A stretch of DNA of 64,000 bases from Paragordius varius (lineage: Eukaryota; Nematomorpha), in assembly GCA_964247055.1 (NCBI GenBank), contig OZ176058.1:1984001-2048000 (forward strand). Reading direction: 5' to 3'. The position numbers were made by a program, and so were the translations under genes. How positions within the stretch are numbered: the stretch's first letter is position 1; the number at the start of each line of letters is the position of its first letter. This document shows positions 1-12,602 of the stretch, piece after piece. The notes below the pieces were generated by a model, which saw nothing but the letters and a program-made list of their open reading frames with translations, did not search any database and was not told the origin of the DNA.

Positions 1-1550
1 TATTTTTTTGATAATTTATCTATTCAGATCACCTGATTTTGTAAAAAAATAAAAAATTATTTTAAGGCTCAAAAAGTTGAAAATTATTTGAGTTTACCTA
101 AAAAAATGGGGGTAAATGGTAATTTTTATCATAATTTATTAATTATCTATTTAAAACAGCTGATTTTTTGTTAAATTAATCTCAAAAATTTGAAAATTAT
201 TTAAGTTTACTTAAAAAAATTGGTGAAAAAATGGTTTTTTTACGATAATTTTTGAACAATTTTTAAGTACAGATCAGCTGATTTTATAGAAAGGGCTTAA
301 AACTTATATGTGTTAAGTTAAAAATTTGAAAATTATTTAAGTTTACTTAAAAAAATTGGTGAAAAAATGGTTTTTTTACGATAATTTTTGAACAATTTTT
401 AAGTACAGATCAGCTGATTTTATAGAAAGGGCTTAAAACTTATATGTGTTAAGTTAAAAATTTGAAAATTATTTAAGTTAACTTAAAAATTTGGGGGTAA
501 ATGGTATTTTTACGATAATTTATTTTATCTATTCAGATCAGCTGAGTTTATAGAAAAAATTCAAATTTCAAAATTATTTAAATTTACCTATAAAATTTGG
601 GGAAAAATAATATTTTTCCCATATATTTTGAACAATTTTTGGGTTAAATGAAAATATAGAACAAAAATTTGAAAAATATTTGAATTTACCTAAAATGGGG
701 GGGGGGGGGGGGGGGGGGGGGGGAAATGGTATTTTCAATAATTTTATTATTTATCTATTCAGATCATCTGATTTTATAAAACAAATTTAAATATAGAACA
801 AAAATTGGAAATTATTTATGTTTACCTAAAATATTGAGGGAAAAAATGGTATTTTTTCGATAATTTTTGAACAATTTTTGAGATCAGTTGATTTATATTA
901 AAAAAAGAAAAATTTAAAATTCAAGATTGTTTATTAAAGTTTTAGAATTATTTAAGTTTACTAAAAAATTTCGGGGAAAAATGGTATTTTTTTCATATAT
1001 TTTGAACAATTTATAACTACAGATCAGCTGATTTAGGGAAAACGTTAAAAAATTAAATTAAGCTCAAAAATTTGAAAATTATTTAAGTTTACCTAAAAAA
1101 TTGAAGGAAAATGCTATTTTTTTGATAAATTTTGAACAATTTTTGAGATCAGCTGATTTTTTGTTGAATTAAGCTCAAAAATTTAAAAATTAGTTGAGTT
1201 GACCTAAAAATTTGTGAAAAAATGGTATTTTTTCGATAATTTTTGAACAATTTTTAAGTCCAGATCACAGTTGATTTTGTGAAAAAATAAAAAATTAAAA
1301 TATAGAACAAAAATTTGAAAATTATTTGAGTTTACCCAAAAAATGGGGGGAAAAATGGTATAATTTTATCATTTATATATTTATTCAGATCAGCTGATTT
1401 TATTTAAAAAATTAAAATATAGCTCAAAAATTTGAAAATTATTTGAGTTTACCTAAAAATTGGGGAGAAAAATTGGTATTTTTTCCATATATTTTAAACA
1501 ATTTTTAAGTTAATATTAGCTGATTTTGATAATGTTAAGAAATAGAGAAG
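1..1550. repeat. Tandem satellite of ~115-150-bp units in a PSMB1 intron
   Basis: About 11-12 diverged units. Each has a core like CAGATCAGCTGATTTT, then TTTGAAAATTATTTAAGTTTAC, then a short G run, AAATGGTATTTTT and GAACAATTTTTAAG, written here only as landmarks. Two adjacent units starting near 205 and 341 are essentially identical with a 136-base period, a recent duplication. The core contains the self-complementary 10-mer ATCAGCTGAT. Stray cores recur near 2163 and 2270, so the array was once longer. It lies upstream of the first PSMB1 exon seen here, so it is most likely intronic. Confidence 0.85.
697..723. repeat. 27-base G homopolymer inside the satellite
   Basis: An uninterrupted run of 27 G on the + strand sits where other units of the array have three to five G. 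It is an extreme outlier in this AT-rich window and could form quadruplexes or mark an assembly problem. Confidence 0.9.
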
Positions 1551-1660
1551 TTTTAGATCAATTAATAAAGAAGATTAAAAATTGAAAATTCTGGGAAAAA
1601 TGTTATCGTTTTATTATAATTTTTATTCTCTTCAGTCGGAATTTTTATTTTTAATTAATA

Positions 1661-1962
1661 AAGGGAAATAAAATTATACGGGACAAAATGTAAAAATATT
1701 AAGACAAATGTATATTTTTCTAAAAGACAACCAACCAACCATTTATGCTTTTTTGAATTACCTTAATTTGTTCTTTATATACTATTTGCCCACATTTTTA
1801 CATGATATAATTTACATTTATATCTCCTCTATTTTACCACCCAAAACAATAAGTATGATTTGAAAATATTGATTGATTTTGAAAAAAGATGGTTGTTTGT
1901 CTTTATATTTTTGCGTTTTGTCCGTTCGTCCATCCGTAGTATAATTTTAATTTTTATTGTAT
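1661..1962. mobile_element. MITE family A, diverged copy
   Basis: Both ends are recognisable (ATACGGGACAAAATG on the left, TTTTGTCCGT...TTTTTATTGTATA on the right). The right end carries an extra stretch of CCGT/CCAT motifs around 1920-1938. Confidence 0.7.
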
Positions 1963-3039
1963 AAGAAATGATATTAAAAAATTAATCAATTTGTGTAAAC
2001 AATATATGTGGTATTTGTGTTGTGTTGTGATATTTTTTGAGTTGATACCAACACCTGATTTGGTTAAATTAAGAGAATCGATTGTCAAAATTATAAGCAA
2101 AAGCCATATGAATCAAGCTTTCTTTATATGTATACAATTTAATCTTTTATGAATATTTTATTCAGATCAACTGAATTTTATAAAATTAATAACACCAGTA
2201 TAGAGAAATAAAGGATTTTTAATAAACATTGGAATAGATGAAAATGGTATTCATATGAAATTTATTCAGATCAGCTGATTCTTCAAAAGATTAAAAATAT
2301 GAGTATAGAGAAATAAAGGATTTTCTATTTATTTAATCATAAGGAAATAAAGATTATTATATAAAAATTGGAAATAATTAATGGTATTTTTGAGATATGT
2401 TATGGTTTAATAACATATCAGCTGTATGAGCATTTTAAAAGACGCTTTTTTATATGTTTATAACCTGGTCATTGGAATATAGATGAAAATGGTATAATTC
2501 TTAATTATAAAATATTTTGAGTTTAAATCATCTGATCTTTTGTCAAAAAACTATAAAAGTTAGAAATGAAAGTTTTAAAATAAAGTTAAATCAATCGAAA
2601 CATTAGAAATGAAATTTGGAAGAGATGGTGTATTTATATTAAAGTTTTTGTAAGATTCAAAAACTGTTTTTGTTGATTAGAGAAAGGAACCTTAACACAA
2701 AAAAATGAAAAAAAATGGTATTTATTTTCATGGATAATAAAAGCGAAGTTTTTTAAAAGGATTATCTAAAAAAAATTTAAATTTGCTAATATAATCATCC
2801 TGTTGTGTTATTATATATAAAATTTTGACATAATTAAATAGAGAGTAAATAATAATGATAATTTAAAATTTTAGTATTTTGGGATAAATAAAAATTTTTT
2901 GGAATAAAATATTCTTTTTATTTATAGAAAATAATTATGAAAATTAAAAAAATATTATATTATATATGAAGGAATTTTTGAAATATTAATAATTTTATTA
3001 CGTAAAAATATTTATTTATATATATATATATTTTTTTAG
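1963..3039. other. Intron sequence with no gene seen
   Basis: AT-rich sequence with two degenerate satellite cores (about 2163 and 2270) and scattered ATGGTAT motifs from the same repeat. It ends in a T-rich acceptor directly before the PSMB1 exon. Confidence 0.6.
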
Positions 3040-3146
3040 GAAAAGGCGCCCTCTATACGTTCGATCCTGTCGGTTCTTATCAACGTGAAGGCTATAAGGC
3101 TGGGGGAAGTGGGGCAGCTATGTTACAACCAATCTTAGATAATCAA
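3040..3146 (+). CDS. PSMB1: PSMB1 exon encoding the FDPVGSYQR block
   Basis: Follows a T-rich tract ending TTTTTTTAG. It encodes two bases of a split codon plus 35 codons, ending ...PILDNQ before the donor GTGAAT. It holds the most conserved C-terminal half motifs of the subunit. Confidence 0.95.
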
Positions 3147-3574
3147 GTGAATAAAAAATATTTATAAAAAATTAATTTTTTTAATAAAATATTAAATTTT
3201 TTATTTAAAATGTTTAATATTTTTAAATATATATATATATATATATAATTAAGTTATTGAAATATTTGAAAAATTATGTAAAATGTTTGGAATTTTAAAG
3301 ATACAATTAATTATTTTAATAAAAAAAATTAAATTATTATTAAATATTAAATATATTTTTTATTTAATTGTTAAATAATTTAATATATATATATATATAT
3401 AGATAGATAGATATATATATATATAAATAGTTTAAGAAAAATTCATATTAAAAAAAATTATTTAAAAAAGTTAATTATATATAATTATATTTTTTATTTA
3501 AATTGTCAAATAATTTAAATATATATATATATATATAGATAGATAGATAGATATATCTATATATATATAAATAT

Positions 3575-3605
<31 letters not shown>

Positions 3606-5572
3606 TATCTTAAAAGAAAATAATTAAAAAAAGTTTATTAAATTATAAAAATTATTAAAAAGAAATTTATAATATAATAGATGATCAAGTTTGAATAATT
3701 TAAAATAAAAATTATTAAAAATAATACAATAAAATATTATATATTTTATAAGAATTTTTTCAAATTTATATAAATTTATAGATTTTAATAAGAAATTTAA
3801 TGCCTTTTTTTAAATTTTAATATCTAGATAACTAAATAAGATTGTTGTTAACGAAAATTTAATTTAAAAAAATTTATATTGATAAAATTAATAATACATT
3901 TTAATTTTTTAGTTTGCTTGTTTATTAAAAAATGTTTTTAATTTGAATATAGAATATTTAAAATATATCAATAAATTTTTTTATTTTAAATTATTAATAA
4001 TCTAAATTTTTTATATTTTTTAATTTTTTGCTTAATATATAAATTAAAAAATTTTTATACATTCTAAATAAAATAATTATTTTCTATTTAATTAAATTCA
4101 AAGATATATTATTTTAAAATAAAAGTGTACTTTTTTATATATGTAATTTTAATAACATTTATATTTTATTTTTTAGATTTTTTTAATATTTTTAATATTT
4201 TTTAAGGTTGGTCTTAAAAATCAAGATAATATACCAATTAGATTGGCCCTGAGTAAAGAAAAAGCCATGAGCCTTATTCGCGATTCATTCATTTCAGCAG
4301 CTGAGCGAGACGTCTTAACAGGTGATTTTGATATAAAAAATTTAATTAATAAAATAAATTTTATGTTAATTAGTTTTAAATATATATATAATATCATTTA
4401 CAATTCAAATTTACCCTAAAAATAAATTATGTGTGTTTTCAAACTAATATAACTCATTAATAATATAAAATATATCTTTATGGCATAGTTTAATATTTTT
4501 TCAGTATTATTTTATTTATATTGTAAATTTTATTTTTAAAAAAATTGTAAATTTAAATATTTTTAATATTAAAAAGCATATAATTTATTTGAGCGTTATT
4601 GAATTGTTCGAGGGTGAATTTGAATTATAAATGGTATATTTATATAACTAAAATTGATAATTAATTAGATTAAATATTTGTATATTTTTTTATAAATCTT
4701 AAATCGTAAAAAAGTTATTATAAAACAAGTAATTTGATTTAAATTTATAAATTAATTTTTATTAAATATTTTTTTAAATTTTTTTATAAAAAATCATTTA
4801 TATTAATATTGTTTTTAGGTTAAATTAAATAATTTTTATTTTAAAAAAATATATTATAATATAACATTTTATGTTTAGTATGACAAAAAAATAATTTATA
4901 TGAATATATTTAAATATATATATATATATATATATATTATAGTTTAAATTATTTATTAAATTATATAAAAATATTTTATAATTTATTTTATGTTTACAAA
5001 AAATTATTTTTATTAAATAATTGAGGATAATTTTGTTAAAATATTAAAATATGAAAGTTAAAGCTAAAAATTATTTTAATATACCATTTACGATTCAAAT
5101 TCACCCTCGAACAATCCATATTCACCTTAAAAATAAATTATGTGTGTTTTCAAACTAATATAACTTATTAATAATATAAAATATATCTTTATGGCATAGT
5201 TTATTATTTTTTCAGTATTATTTTATTTATATTGTAAATTTTGGTAATTTTTAATATTAAAAAACATATTATTTATTTGAGAGTGAATTTGAATTGTAAA
5301 TGGTATATATTTAATAAAATTATATTTATAAGTTATTTAAATAGATTACATATTTTGACTTTTTGTATATTTTTCTATTTCAAATCTTAAATCAAAAAAG
5401 ATTATTATAAAACAAGTAATTTGATTTAAATTTATTAATTAATTTTTATTTATTATTTTTACAATAAAAAATATAATAAATCATTTTTATTAATAATGTT
5501 TTTAAGATAAAATAAATAATTTTATAATAATTATGTTTAAACAAGTAATATGACAAAAAAATAATTTATATT

Positions 5573-5603
<31 letters not shown>

Positions 5604-6327
5604 AGTTTAAAAATATTGATTAAAATATATAAAAAATTTTCAATTTAAATTCTATTTTATTATATTTACAAAAAAGTAAATATATGTTCTAAGATAGTTT
5701 TGTTAAAAAATTAATATTTAAAAGTTAAACCTAAAAATGATTTTAATATAGCATTTACAATTTAAATTTACCCCTAAAAATATATTATATGTTTTCGGGA
5801 TAATATAACTCATCATTAATATGAATATATCGAGATAGTTTATTATTTTTTAGCATTATATAAATTTTAAACAGAATTTTATATATTAAATATATAATAA
5901 AATATATGTAATTTTTCTTAAAAAAACATAATTTATTTTAGGGTAAATTTGAATTGTTCAAGGTTGAATTTGAATTTTAAATGGTATATCACCCTTAAAT
6001 TTTTCTTCATTAAAAAATAGAAAATTTTCAAATATATCATTGTAGGAATATGTTTTTTTCCAAAAAATCATTTAATATATATATATATATATCTATTTTT
6101 ATTTTTAATTTATTTATTGAAATAAATTAATAAATATAAGGAATTTATATAATTAATTAATATATATATATATATATATATATTTTCTTATTTATCATTT
6201 TTTAATTAAATTAATTTTATAAATTATATTTTATTTTTTTTTTAATTTTATAGGTGATGGCATAGTGATCCACATGATTGATAAAAATGGAATAACCACT
6301 CGTAGTGAACGCCTTAGAAATGATTAA
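3040..6327 (+). CDS. PSMB1: Proteasome subunit beta type-1, C-terminal part (three exons)
   Basis: Beta6 (beta type-1) subunit of the 20S proteasome core, one of the non-catalytic beta-ring subunits. Exons 3040-3146, 4207-4321 and 6254-6327 join in phase (the last two junctions have zero and one carried base). Together they encode the last ~98 residues. The blocks [40 protein letters not shown] and the tail RSERLRND match the C-terminal half of animal PSMB1, ending like the human protein. All introns are GT-AG. The first exon here begins mid-codon, so the N-terminal exons lie upstream of the window. The introns hold three family B MITEs, (AT)n and (AGAT)n tracts. Identification is by memory of the family and is firm because several conserved blocks occur in order. 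Confidence 0.95.
3390..3606. repeat. (AT)n and (AGAT)n microsatellites
   Basis: Alternating (TA)n blocks and AGAT/TAGA tetranucleotide runs, most regular at 3536-3604, inside the PSMB1 intron. Confidence 0.85.
4207..4321 (+). CDS. PSMB1: PSMB1 exon encoding the [12 protein letters not shown] block
   Basis: 38 codons plus one base between TTTTTAAG and donor GTGATT. It contains [18 protein letters not shown], the signature segment of beta6. Confidence 0.95.
4391..4639. mobile_element. MITE family B copy
   Basis: Inverted ends resemble ACCATTTACAATTCAAATT and its complement ATTTGAATTATAAATGGTAT. The inner segment has the shared ATAAATTATGTGTGTTTTC and ATCTTTATGGCATAGTTTA blocks of the family. 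Confidence 0.85.
5081..5309. mobile_element. MITE family B copy
   Basis: Close relative of the copy at 4391, with the same internal blocks. Ends ATACCATTTACGATTCAAAT and TGAATTGTAAATGGTATAT are flanked by TATA-like sequence. Confidence 0.85.
5748..5989. mobile_element. MITE family B copy
   Basis: Third copy in the same PSMB1 intron, more diverged, with one extra arm unit on the right (GAATTGTTCAAGGTTGAATT). Confidence 0.8.
6254..6327 (+). CDS. PSMB1: PSMB1 terminal coding exon
   Basis: Begins after TTTTATAG with the last two bases of a Gly codon, encodes 23 residues ending RSERLRND, then TAA at 6325-6327. The length matches the family's usual C-terminus. Confidence 0.95.
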
Positions 6328-6354
6328 TGATTTTAATTTTTATATTAAAATTTT

Positions 6355-6360
6355 AATAAA
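6355..6360 (+). terminator. Putative PSMB1 polyadenylation signal
   Basis: AATAAA 28 bases after the stop codon. The sequence is AT-rich throughout, so position rather than the hexamer alone supports it. Confidence 0.5.
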
Positions 6361-6419
6361 TTTGAAAAAAATTAATTTTTTTTAAATAATTATATTTTAT
6401 GAAAAATCTTTGAAGGAAA

Positions 6420-6692
6420 TACAGTATAAACTGAAAATATCAAGACAAATTTTTATTTCTAAAAGACAACGATACTTTTTAAATCTAGATTTATATCGAT
6501 ATAACTTATTGTTTTCAATGGTAAAGTTTGAAATAGAAATATATAATACCAACACAATCAGTTCAATATTTTACAATTGTAACTAAATGGCTTATATTAG
6601 AAAATTAAGATTTAAAGAAGTATGGTTAGAAAAAAATATTTGTCTCTTTATATTTTTACGTTTGTCTCCGTATAATTACAATTTTTACTGCA
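6420..6692. mobile_element. MITE family A copy
   Basis: Begins TACAGTATAAACTG and ends CAATTTTTACTGCA. Inner ends carry AAAAGACAAC on the left and AAGTATGGTT on the right. The left terminus has lost part of the usual ATACGGACAAAACG block. Confidence 0.8.
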
Positions 6693-6800
6693 TGTGTTTT
6701 ACATAATATTTGGATTTATTTTAGATTAAAAAAGGGCTAAACAATAATTTGTATCCTCGTAAGACATATAAGTTGGATTGTTAATGAATTTATATGCTTT

Positions 6801-7062
6801 TACATTAAAAATTGAAATTATACGGACAAAACGTAAAAGTGTAAAGACAAATATTTTTTTTAAAAAAAACAACCATACTTTTTCAAATCGTGATTTTTTA
6901 CATCATTGTATTGGCAAACTATTTAGAGATGTATTTTGGTAACGTAATTAATTATATATTTTATTATTAGAAAGGTTTAAAAAGTATGGTTGTCTTTTAG
7001 AAAAAAAATATTTGTCTTTATAGTTTTACATTTTGTCCGTATAATTTTAATATTTACTTTAT
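6801..7062. mobile_element. MITE family A copy
   Basis: Nearly full inverted ends (ATTATACGGACAAAACGTAA left; ACATTTTGTCCGTATAATTT right). Outermost CAGT is mutated at both termini. Confidence 0.85.
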
Positions 7063-7565
7063 ATCATTTACGCTTCAATACATTTCAAATACACCCTAAA
7101 ATAAATTGTGTTTTAAAATATCAAAAATTATACCTATATTTTTTGTATATTTTAAAAAATAAAATTTCGTCTAAAATTAATACCAAAAATTTAATATAAA
7201 AAAGAAATCGTTATTTATTTATGATGAGCTATATTTCCCCCAGAACACATAATTTATTTTTGGTTGTATTGAAATGTTTAAGGGTGCATTTCAAACAAAG
7301 CTAATTATGTTTTAATGGTGAATTTAAATTGTCTAAGAGTGAATTTTGAATGTTCAAGGGGGATTTTAAATTGTTCAAGAGTGTATTTAAATTGTTTAAG
7401 GTTTTAAATTGGCCCCTGTAATTAGCTGCTTCTTCATAATCAACTTTTTGGCAAAAAATATTCTTAAAAATTGAATTTCTGGTACATTTCATTTGCAATT
7501 CAATTCACCCTTAAACAATTAAAGTGACTCTTGAACAAATCAAACTAACCCTTAAACAATTCAAA
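7063..7565. mobile_element. Degenerate family B element or two overlapping copies
   Basis: Left end like ATCATTTACGCTTCAATAC, then CACCCTAAAATAAATTGTG. From 7311 onward there are many GAATTTAAATTGT / CACCCTTAAACAATT units in both orientations. Short reading frames here are by-products of the repeat units. Confidence 0.6.
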
Positions 7566-7624
7566 GGGCTTTGCCAATCTTAATATGTTTAAATGTAACT
7601 AAATTATTGCTTTTATTTAAATCA

Positions 7625-8430
7625 GGAGTGGCCAACATGCGTGCCGCATTCGGCCCTCTGAGATTTTCACATGCGACCCACGAAAAATTTAGAATCCATG
7701 TGTGGGGTGATAAAAAAGTTGCACTTGACTATATTTTTTTATGCATTGTTCTTAAATATTAGTAGAGTTTTTCTAAAAATTAATCCTCTCACTTAATTTG
7801 AATAGGGTTAATTAGCCAAAAAATCACAAATAAACAGTTTATAGAGCATTATTTAAAATGCATATAAAACCTAAATTAAATACATTAAAAGTTACTAAGG
7901 TATTTTTTTTCCTTATTTTTGTATATGTCAAGTGTGCCCTATTCCACACTTGCAATATCTTCAAGTTTTACTTGATCATAAATTTTTTACCATCTCCGAA
8001 TCAAGTTTTCTTGCTTAACTAAACTCGTTTAATGTTAAATTTTATCACATGAAGGAAAGTCATGACTTGAAAAACTTGCGTCAAAATTTTTTTTATCACC
8101 ACACCCTATAATTAGCCAAAACATCACAAAATCTCGGTAAAATTGATATCTCCTTAGACAATTTTTCTAATAAGTCTAAGCCAATTGTTTTGCACACCCC
8201 TGTTAAAAATATTTCCCTCAGTGCATTTTATAAAATGATCAAAATTTTGTTTAAATTTGATTGGACCTCGTTTCCCCGGAAAAGGTGGAACAATATAGAG
8301 GGGTTATTTCAAAAAAGGGCGTAGTCACCTTTAAGTTCTTCAAAATTAAGAAACCGCGCGACTCAGAGCAAATTTGAAAAAAGTCCTTAGTCATGGTCCC
8401 TGAACCTCTAAACCAGGGCTGTCTGTTCAA
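7625..8430. mobile_element. hAT-like non-autonomous DNA transposon remains
   Basis: 7625 starts CAGGAGTGGCCAACATGCG and runs into CGGCCCTCTGAG, a terminal pattern typical of non-autonomous hAT elements. At 8416 a second such end (CAGGGCTGTCTGTTCAACAT) points rightwards. I could not pair the ends confidently or find an 8-bp target duplication. Confidence 0.45.
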
Positions 8431-8758
8431 CATAAATATGGAGCGGCTGCTTTAATTTGGGTTTTTTTCTATTTTAACCCCCAATGGATAATATACTTTA
8501 ACCAATTCTTTATCATTTAATATTTTTTGGAATACTTTTGTTTACCAAAAAAAGTGGGTCGGACATATCTGCTTAAACTAAAAAGTATTTAAACTCCATA
8601 GGCCTCCATGTTTTCTCTTAGGGGAGCGGTAATGACGTACTTATTTATGGTTCGTCTATTCATCAAACAATAACAAAACTGTGTTTACAATAAAATAGTA
8701 GTAATATATATATATATATATATATATGCCGATTGAAAAATGCAGCAGGAATGTCATG

Positions 8759-9530
8759 GTGCTTTTGGTTTTGGGGCTTACGAGTGATATAAGAAATTTG
8801 TTTACATTTTTGTGGTAAGTACTCCATATCCGAAAATGGCAACATTTGACATTTTCATAAAAACTCTTTCAATGCTTCATTTCAAAAAAATTCACTCTAA
8901 TATATCGGAAACTACATATAAATAACAAAACAATATTTTTATAATATTTTAATTTTAGATCTAGGGCCCCGAAAGTCCCAAACTTTTTATGCTCCTAGTT
9001 CTAAAATAAACGCAAAATTTCCTATCCAAAATAACTTTCTCATGCTATATTTTGACATCAAAAAAATATTTTTTAAAAATGCAACCTATAAAAATTAAAT
9101 TTTAGCAAATTTTACTTGAAGCGTACTTCATACTATTTTGAGGCATGTTGCAAACGGTATAACGCTTTAGAGAATTGTAAAAACACTTTTACTATAAAAA
9201 TTGATGGGCTGAACATTCTATCTCCTCAGATTTTAGATTAAAATAATCGTTCGCCTTCAAATCTATGTCAAATATATTGTGTTTTAATGTAGATACCCAC
9301 CAAAATTTGAAAATCTCAAATTTTCGGATTCTAATGACCTAGTTTTTGTTAACGCAAGAATGGCTATATTGCGCGATAAATTTATATATATACTAAATTT
9401 TGACATAAAAAATGCTTTCAGAATAACAAACATTTATTACAAAATTTAATTATAGCGAGTTTATGATATTTAAAGCATTATTGAAACGGTATAAAGCCAT
9501 TTTATAACTTAATATGATAAGATAAAGCTG
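8759..9530. repeat. Dispersed repeat D, shared with 47099-47760
   Basis: From GTGCTTTTGGTTTTGGGGC onward the sequence aligns by eye with 47099 onward for over 400 bases. Shared blocks include TTTCAAAAAAATTCACT, AAACTACATATAAA, AAATAAACGC and GTACTTCATACTATTTTGAG. At 47 kb it is the interior of a hAT-like element, so this is probably a decayed relative. Confidence 0.6.
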
Positions 9531-11276
9531 AATAATCGCTTATATTTTGGATTCGAAAGTTTGTTTGTCAACAAATTCAATTTAATATATTGTTTAACAA
9601 AAAATCATTCAATTTATGTCAATAATTTTAAATAAAATATGGGTGATAGAAATGTAAGCATTATCATACTATGAATAAAAAGTTTCTGTTCGCACTTGCT
9701 CAATTATGATAAAACTTGCTTCACCAAAATTTTGCCATAAATTATATTTTCAGCAATGTATTCTTTTTTCGAAATATTTGTTGGATACCAAAATCTAGCA
9801 CATAAGTGTCCCTTATAAATGGGTCAAAAATTCGAGTCTTTGGAACAACTCTTAAAATTAAAATTTCACCAAGCAAATTTTTTTGGCAAATTATTCGCAA
9901 ATAGTGCCATTTTCTAATGCAACGTACCACAAAAGTGGTAACATCTTTCTTATATATTGCATTTTTATGTCAGAAATATAATTTATCAGGAGTTTTCATA
10001 CACGCCGATTTTTTGCACAGTATTATGAAGAAATTATAAATCAGCGTGACCTTGAATATGGACACCGTGACTATGAAAAAAGCATGGTTAAAAAATTGTT
10101 AATCCCGTTCATAATAAAATTATCATTACCAGTTATTTATAATAAAAACATTAGCTCATTAATAAGGGACCAAAATATGTCAAACTTATGAGCGTAATAG
10201 GCAAGACGGAATACTATAAATTATTTAAACCCAAAAAATATGCAAATTATTATTTTTTACCATTAAAATTTACATACATTTATAATCAATTCCATTTAAA
10301 AACATTTTCCAAATGTTATGATATAGTATTATAATTTTTCAAAACATATTTATTTTATGTTAGCAAAATTTTATATTTAAAAAAAAACAAATATTAAATT
10401 TTAAAAATCAAATATTAAATTTTAAAAACAAAAATACAATCTATCTATTAATTCTTTTCAGCCATTTTAACTTTATGAAAAATTTATGTCATGCAACAGG
10501 TAATTGGATTTCCTTTTTTATTCAACCAATTTTTTATGGATGGAATTTCTAAACTTATCTTCTTTTTTACGCAAATGCACGGTTACACCCCTTTGTAGAC
10601 ACAGAGTGTCAAATATAATCTAAATCGAACTAACATCTTTTGGACTTCTGCACTATAATATATTGTGATTATATTTTTTCATTGCAATATGAATAAATTA
10701 TTTTTTTTATATATTTATTTAAAATTTTGTGCTACTTTGTTACATTATTAAAAAATCTTGGAAATAGGGTATATTACTTGGTGATATTCCACGATCAGAA
10801 ATATAAAATTTATTTTTACAAACTATGGCCTCTACGAGAATTAGTTTTTAAATAATTTTTAGGGTTCGCTTTGGAATCTCCTAGTCGTTTTCATTTACTT
10901 TATCGCAATCATACTATTTTATGCACTAATTCGGTTCTACCTCTTATCTAATTACTTACGTTCAATACCGTAGTTTGGGCCACACCTGACTGGAAACCTG
11001 GATTGGATAGATATCTAATAAATATCACAACGAGCTTTCTATATGATAAATATCCTTTTATAAGAAATTTAATGCATATGTCTTATGCCTCAATAAAAGC
11101 GGCTTATCAAACGTCGTAAGATTTATAATGCAAAAAAGAATTTACAAGTATAATTGAATTATCACATTTTGAATTTTCAGACTTAACACCTATACTATAT
11201 AAATGTAAATGGCAAAACTGAAATTATTCTTTACAGCTGTAATTATATATGAACGCATAATCACGAAATCGTAGAT
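9531..11276. other. No gene recognised
   Basis: AT-rich sequence without conserved reading frames. At 10461-10500 a T-rich tract and AG are followed by a short ATGAAAAATTTATGTC stretch and a GTAATT donor. This could be a tiny exon, but no partner exon was found. Confidence 0.4.
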
Positions 11277-11680
11277 TTGACAAAGCGCCATCTTACTAGA
11301 GACATATGTCACGCTTTAGATTTCACCACAAAAAATTCTTCCAAACTAGTAAAATTAGAAAAAAAAATCATCTCTTATCGAGTAAGATCTTTATTAAATT
11401 TTTATCCCATCCTGGTTTTCAGTCATGTGTTGCTCAAGACTACGGTATTGAACGAAGTACTGTTACGAAAATTGTAAAAATGGTAACATCCAATTTACCA
11501 ACAAACAAAATGGTGAAATTAATCTCAGATTACTACGGTGAAAGCTATAGCTCAATGGTCATCAAATTTAAACAATATATTATCTTATACGGCGTAATTG
11601 ATTGCATCCATATAGGAATTAATCAGGCTATAATGTTTCTATCCAACCTTATTAGACATATAGAAAGTGTATTTTTTTGA
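11277..11680 (+). pseudogene. PIF/Harbinger transposase fragment (HARBI1-like)
   Basis: A frame from 11306 encodes HPGFQSCVAQDYGIERSTV, then KIVKMVTSNLP, and further on YGVIDCIHIGI. This order (PGFQ, QDYGIxxSTVxKIV, then GVIDCxHI with the first catalytic Asp) is the core of PIF/Harbinger nucleases. The 5' part lies in an overlapping frame (from 11277), and the remaining DDE part and Myb-like partner are not recognisable, so this is a broken DNA-transposon gene. It may be the source of the TAA-flanked family E MITEs at 12881 and 61759, which is inference. Confidence 0.75.
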
Positions 11681-12279
11681 AAGTTCAGGCGCTCTTGACA
11701 CATAAAATTTCACTTCCATAAATCTTCTGGAGGAATACACGAGGTGAGGTATTGCAGAATCGTTTGTTATATAACAAAAATTTGTTCGAAATTAAATGCG
11801 AACAAATTAATATATCGTAAGATCGGGAAAAATGTATAATTTCAACTTTTTGTTGTTTTTATCCATACACTACTGTGATGTCAATTGGCCAGAAAAATGA
11901 ATGTGGTACTAGCCGCCAAATATGTTTTTTAATTTTTATATAAGAACCACAAAATTACCAAAAAATACATTGATTACATAACGAAAAAAATTTTTTTGAT
12001 AATATTTCGTATGACCGCACTTTAATAGTTAGTGGTTTAGATTAAATCTTATATTTATTATTAAGTCACATGTAAAATTTATATTTATTAACTAATTTTA
12101 AAATATCTAATTATAATCAATCATTTTAATAATTTTATTTTTAGAAAACCATCTTTTATATTATTATTCGTTATAAGTTATCAACCAAATGTTGTCCTCA
12201 ATTATAAAGAAAAATCAGCCATACTTTTATAAACCTAGATTTTTTGTACTTTTATGATAACATCATATATAAAATATGT
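11681..12279. other. No gene recognised
   Basis: Possibly the decayed 3' part of the Harbinger element. No conserved block or inverted end could be identified. Confidence 0.4.
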
Positions 12280-12540
12280 ATGATGGAGTAAACGGACAAA
12301 ACAGGAAAATATAAAGACAAAAATTTTTTTCAAAAAGACAACATCTTAATTTTTAACTCATTGTTTTTAATTGCAAAGTATAATATACAAAAAAATAGTT
12401 AAAACAATCAATCTTGTATTTTACGATTGTAATTAAATGTTTATTATAGGATAAATTAAGGTTTAAAAACATATGGTTATCTTTTGAAAAAAAGCTTTGT
12501 CTTTATATTTTTAAATTTTCGTATAATTTCAGTTTTTAAT
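12280..12540. mobile_element. MITE family A, diverged copy
   Basis: ACGGACAAAACAGGAAAATATAAAGACAAA on the left in outline, TTTGTCTTTATATTTT and GTATAATTTCAGTTTTT on the right. The outer termini are worn. Confidence 0.7.
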
Positions 12541-12602
12541 AATTGAGTCTTACCAATTTAATAATATATCTTATTTTGCGCTGAAAACAATAAATTTTGT
12601 TA

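Noticed and set aside
7571-7762. 63-aa frame containing MRAAFGPLRF
   Set aside because: It reads through the GC-richer terminus of a hAT-like element; no gene support.
10461-10505. Possible tiny first exon ATGAAAAATTTATGTC with an acceptor before and a donor after it
   Set aside because: No signal-peptide character and no partner exon in phase within reach.
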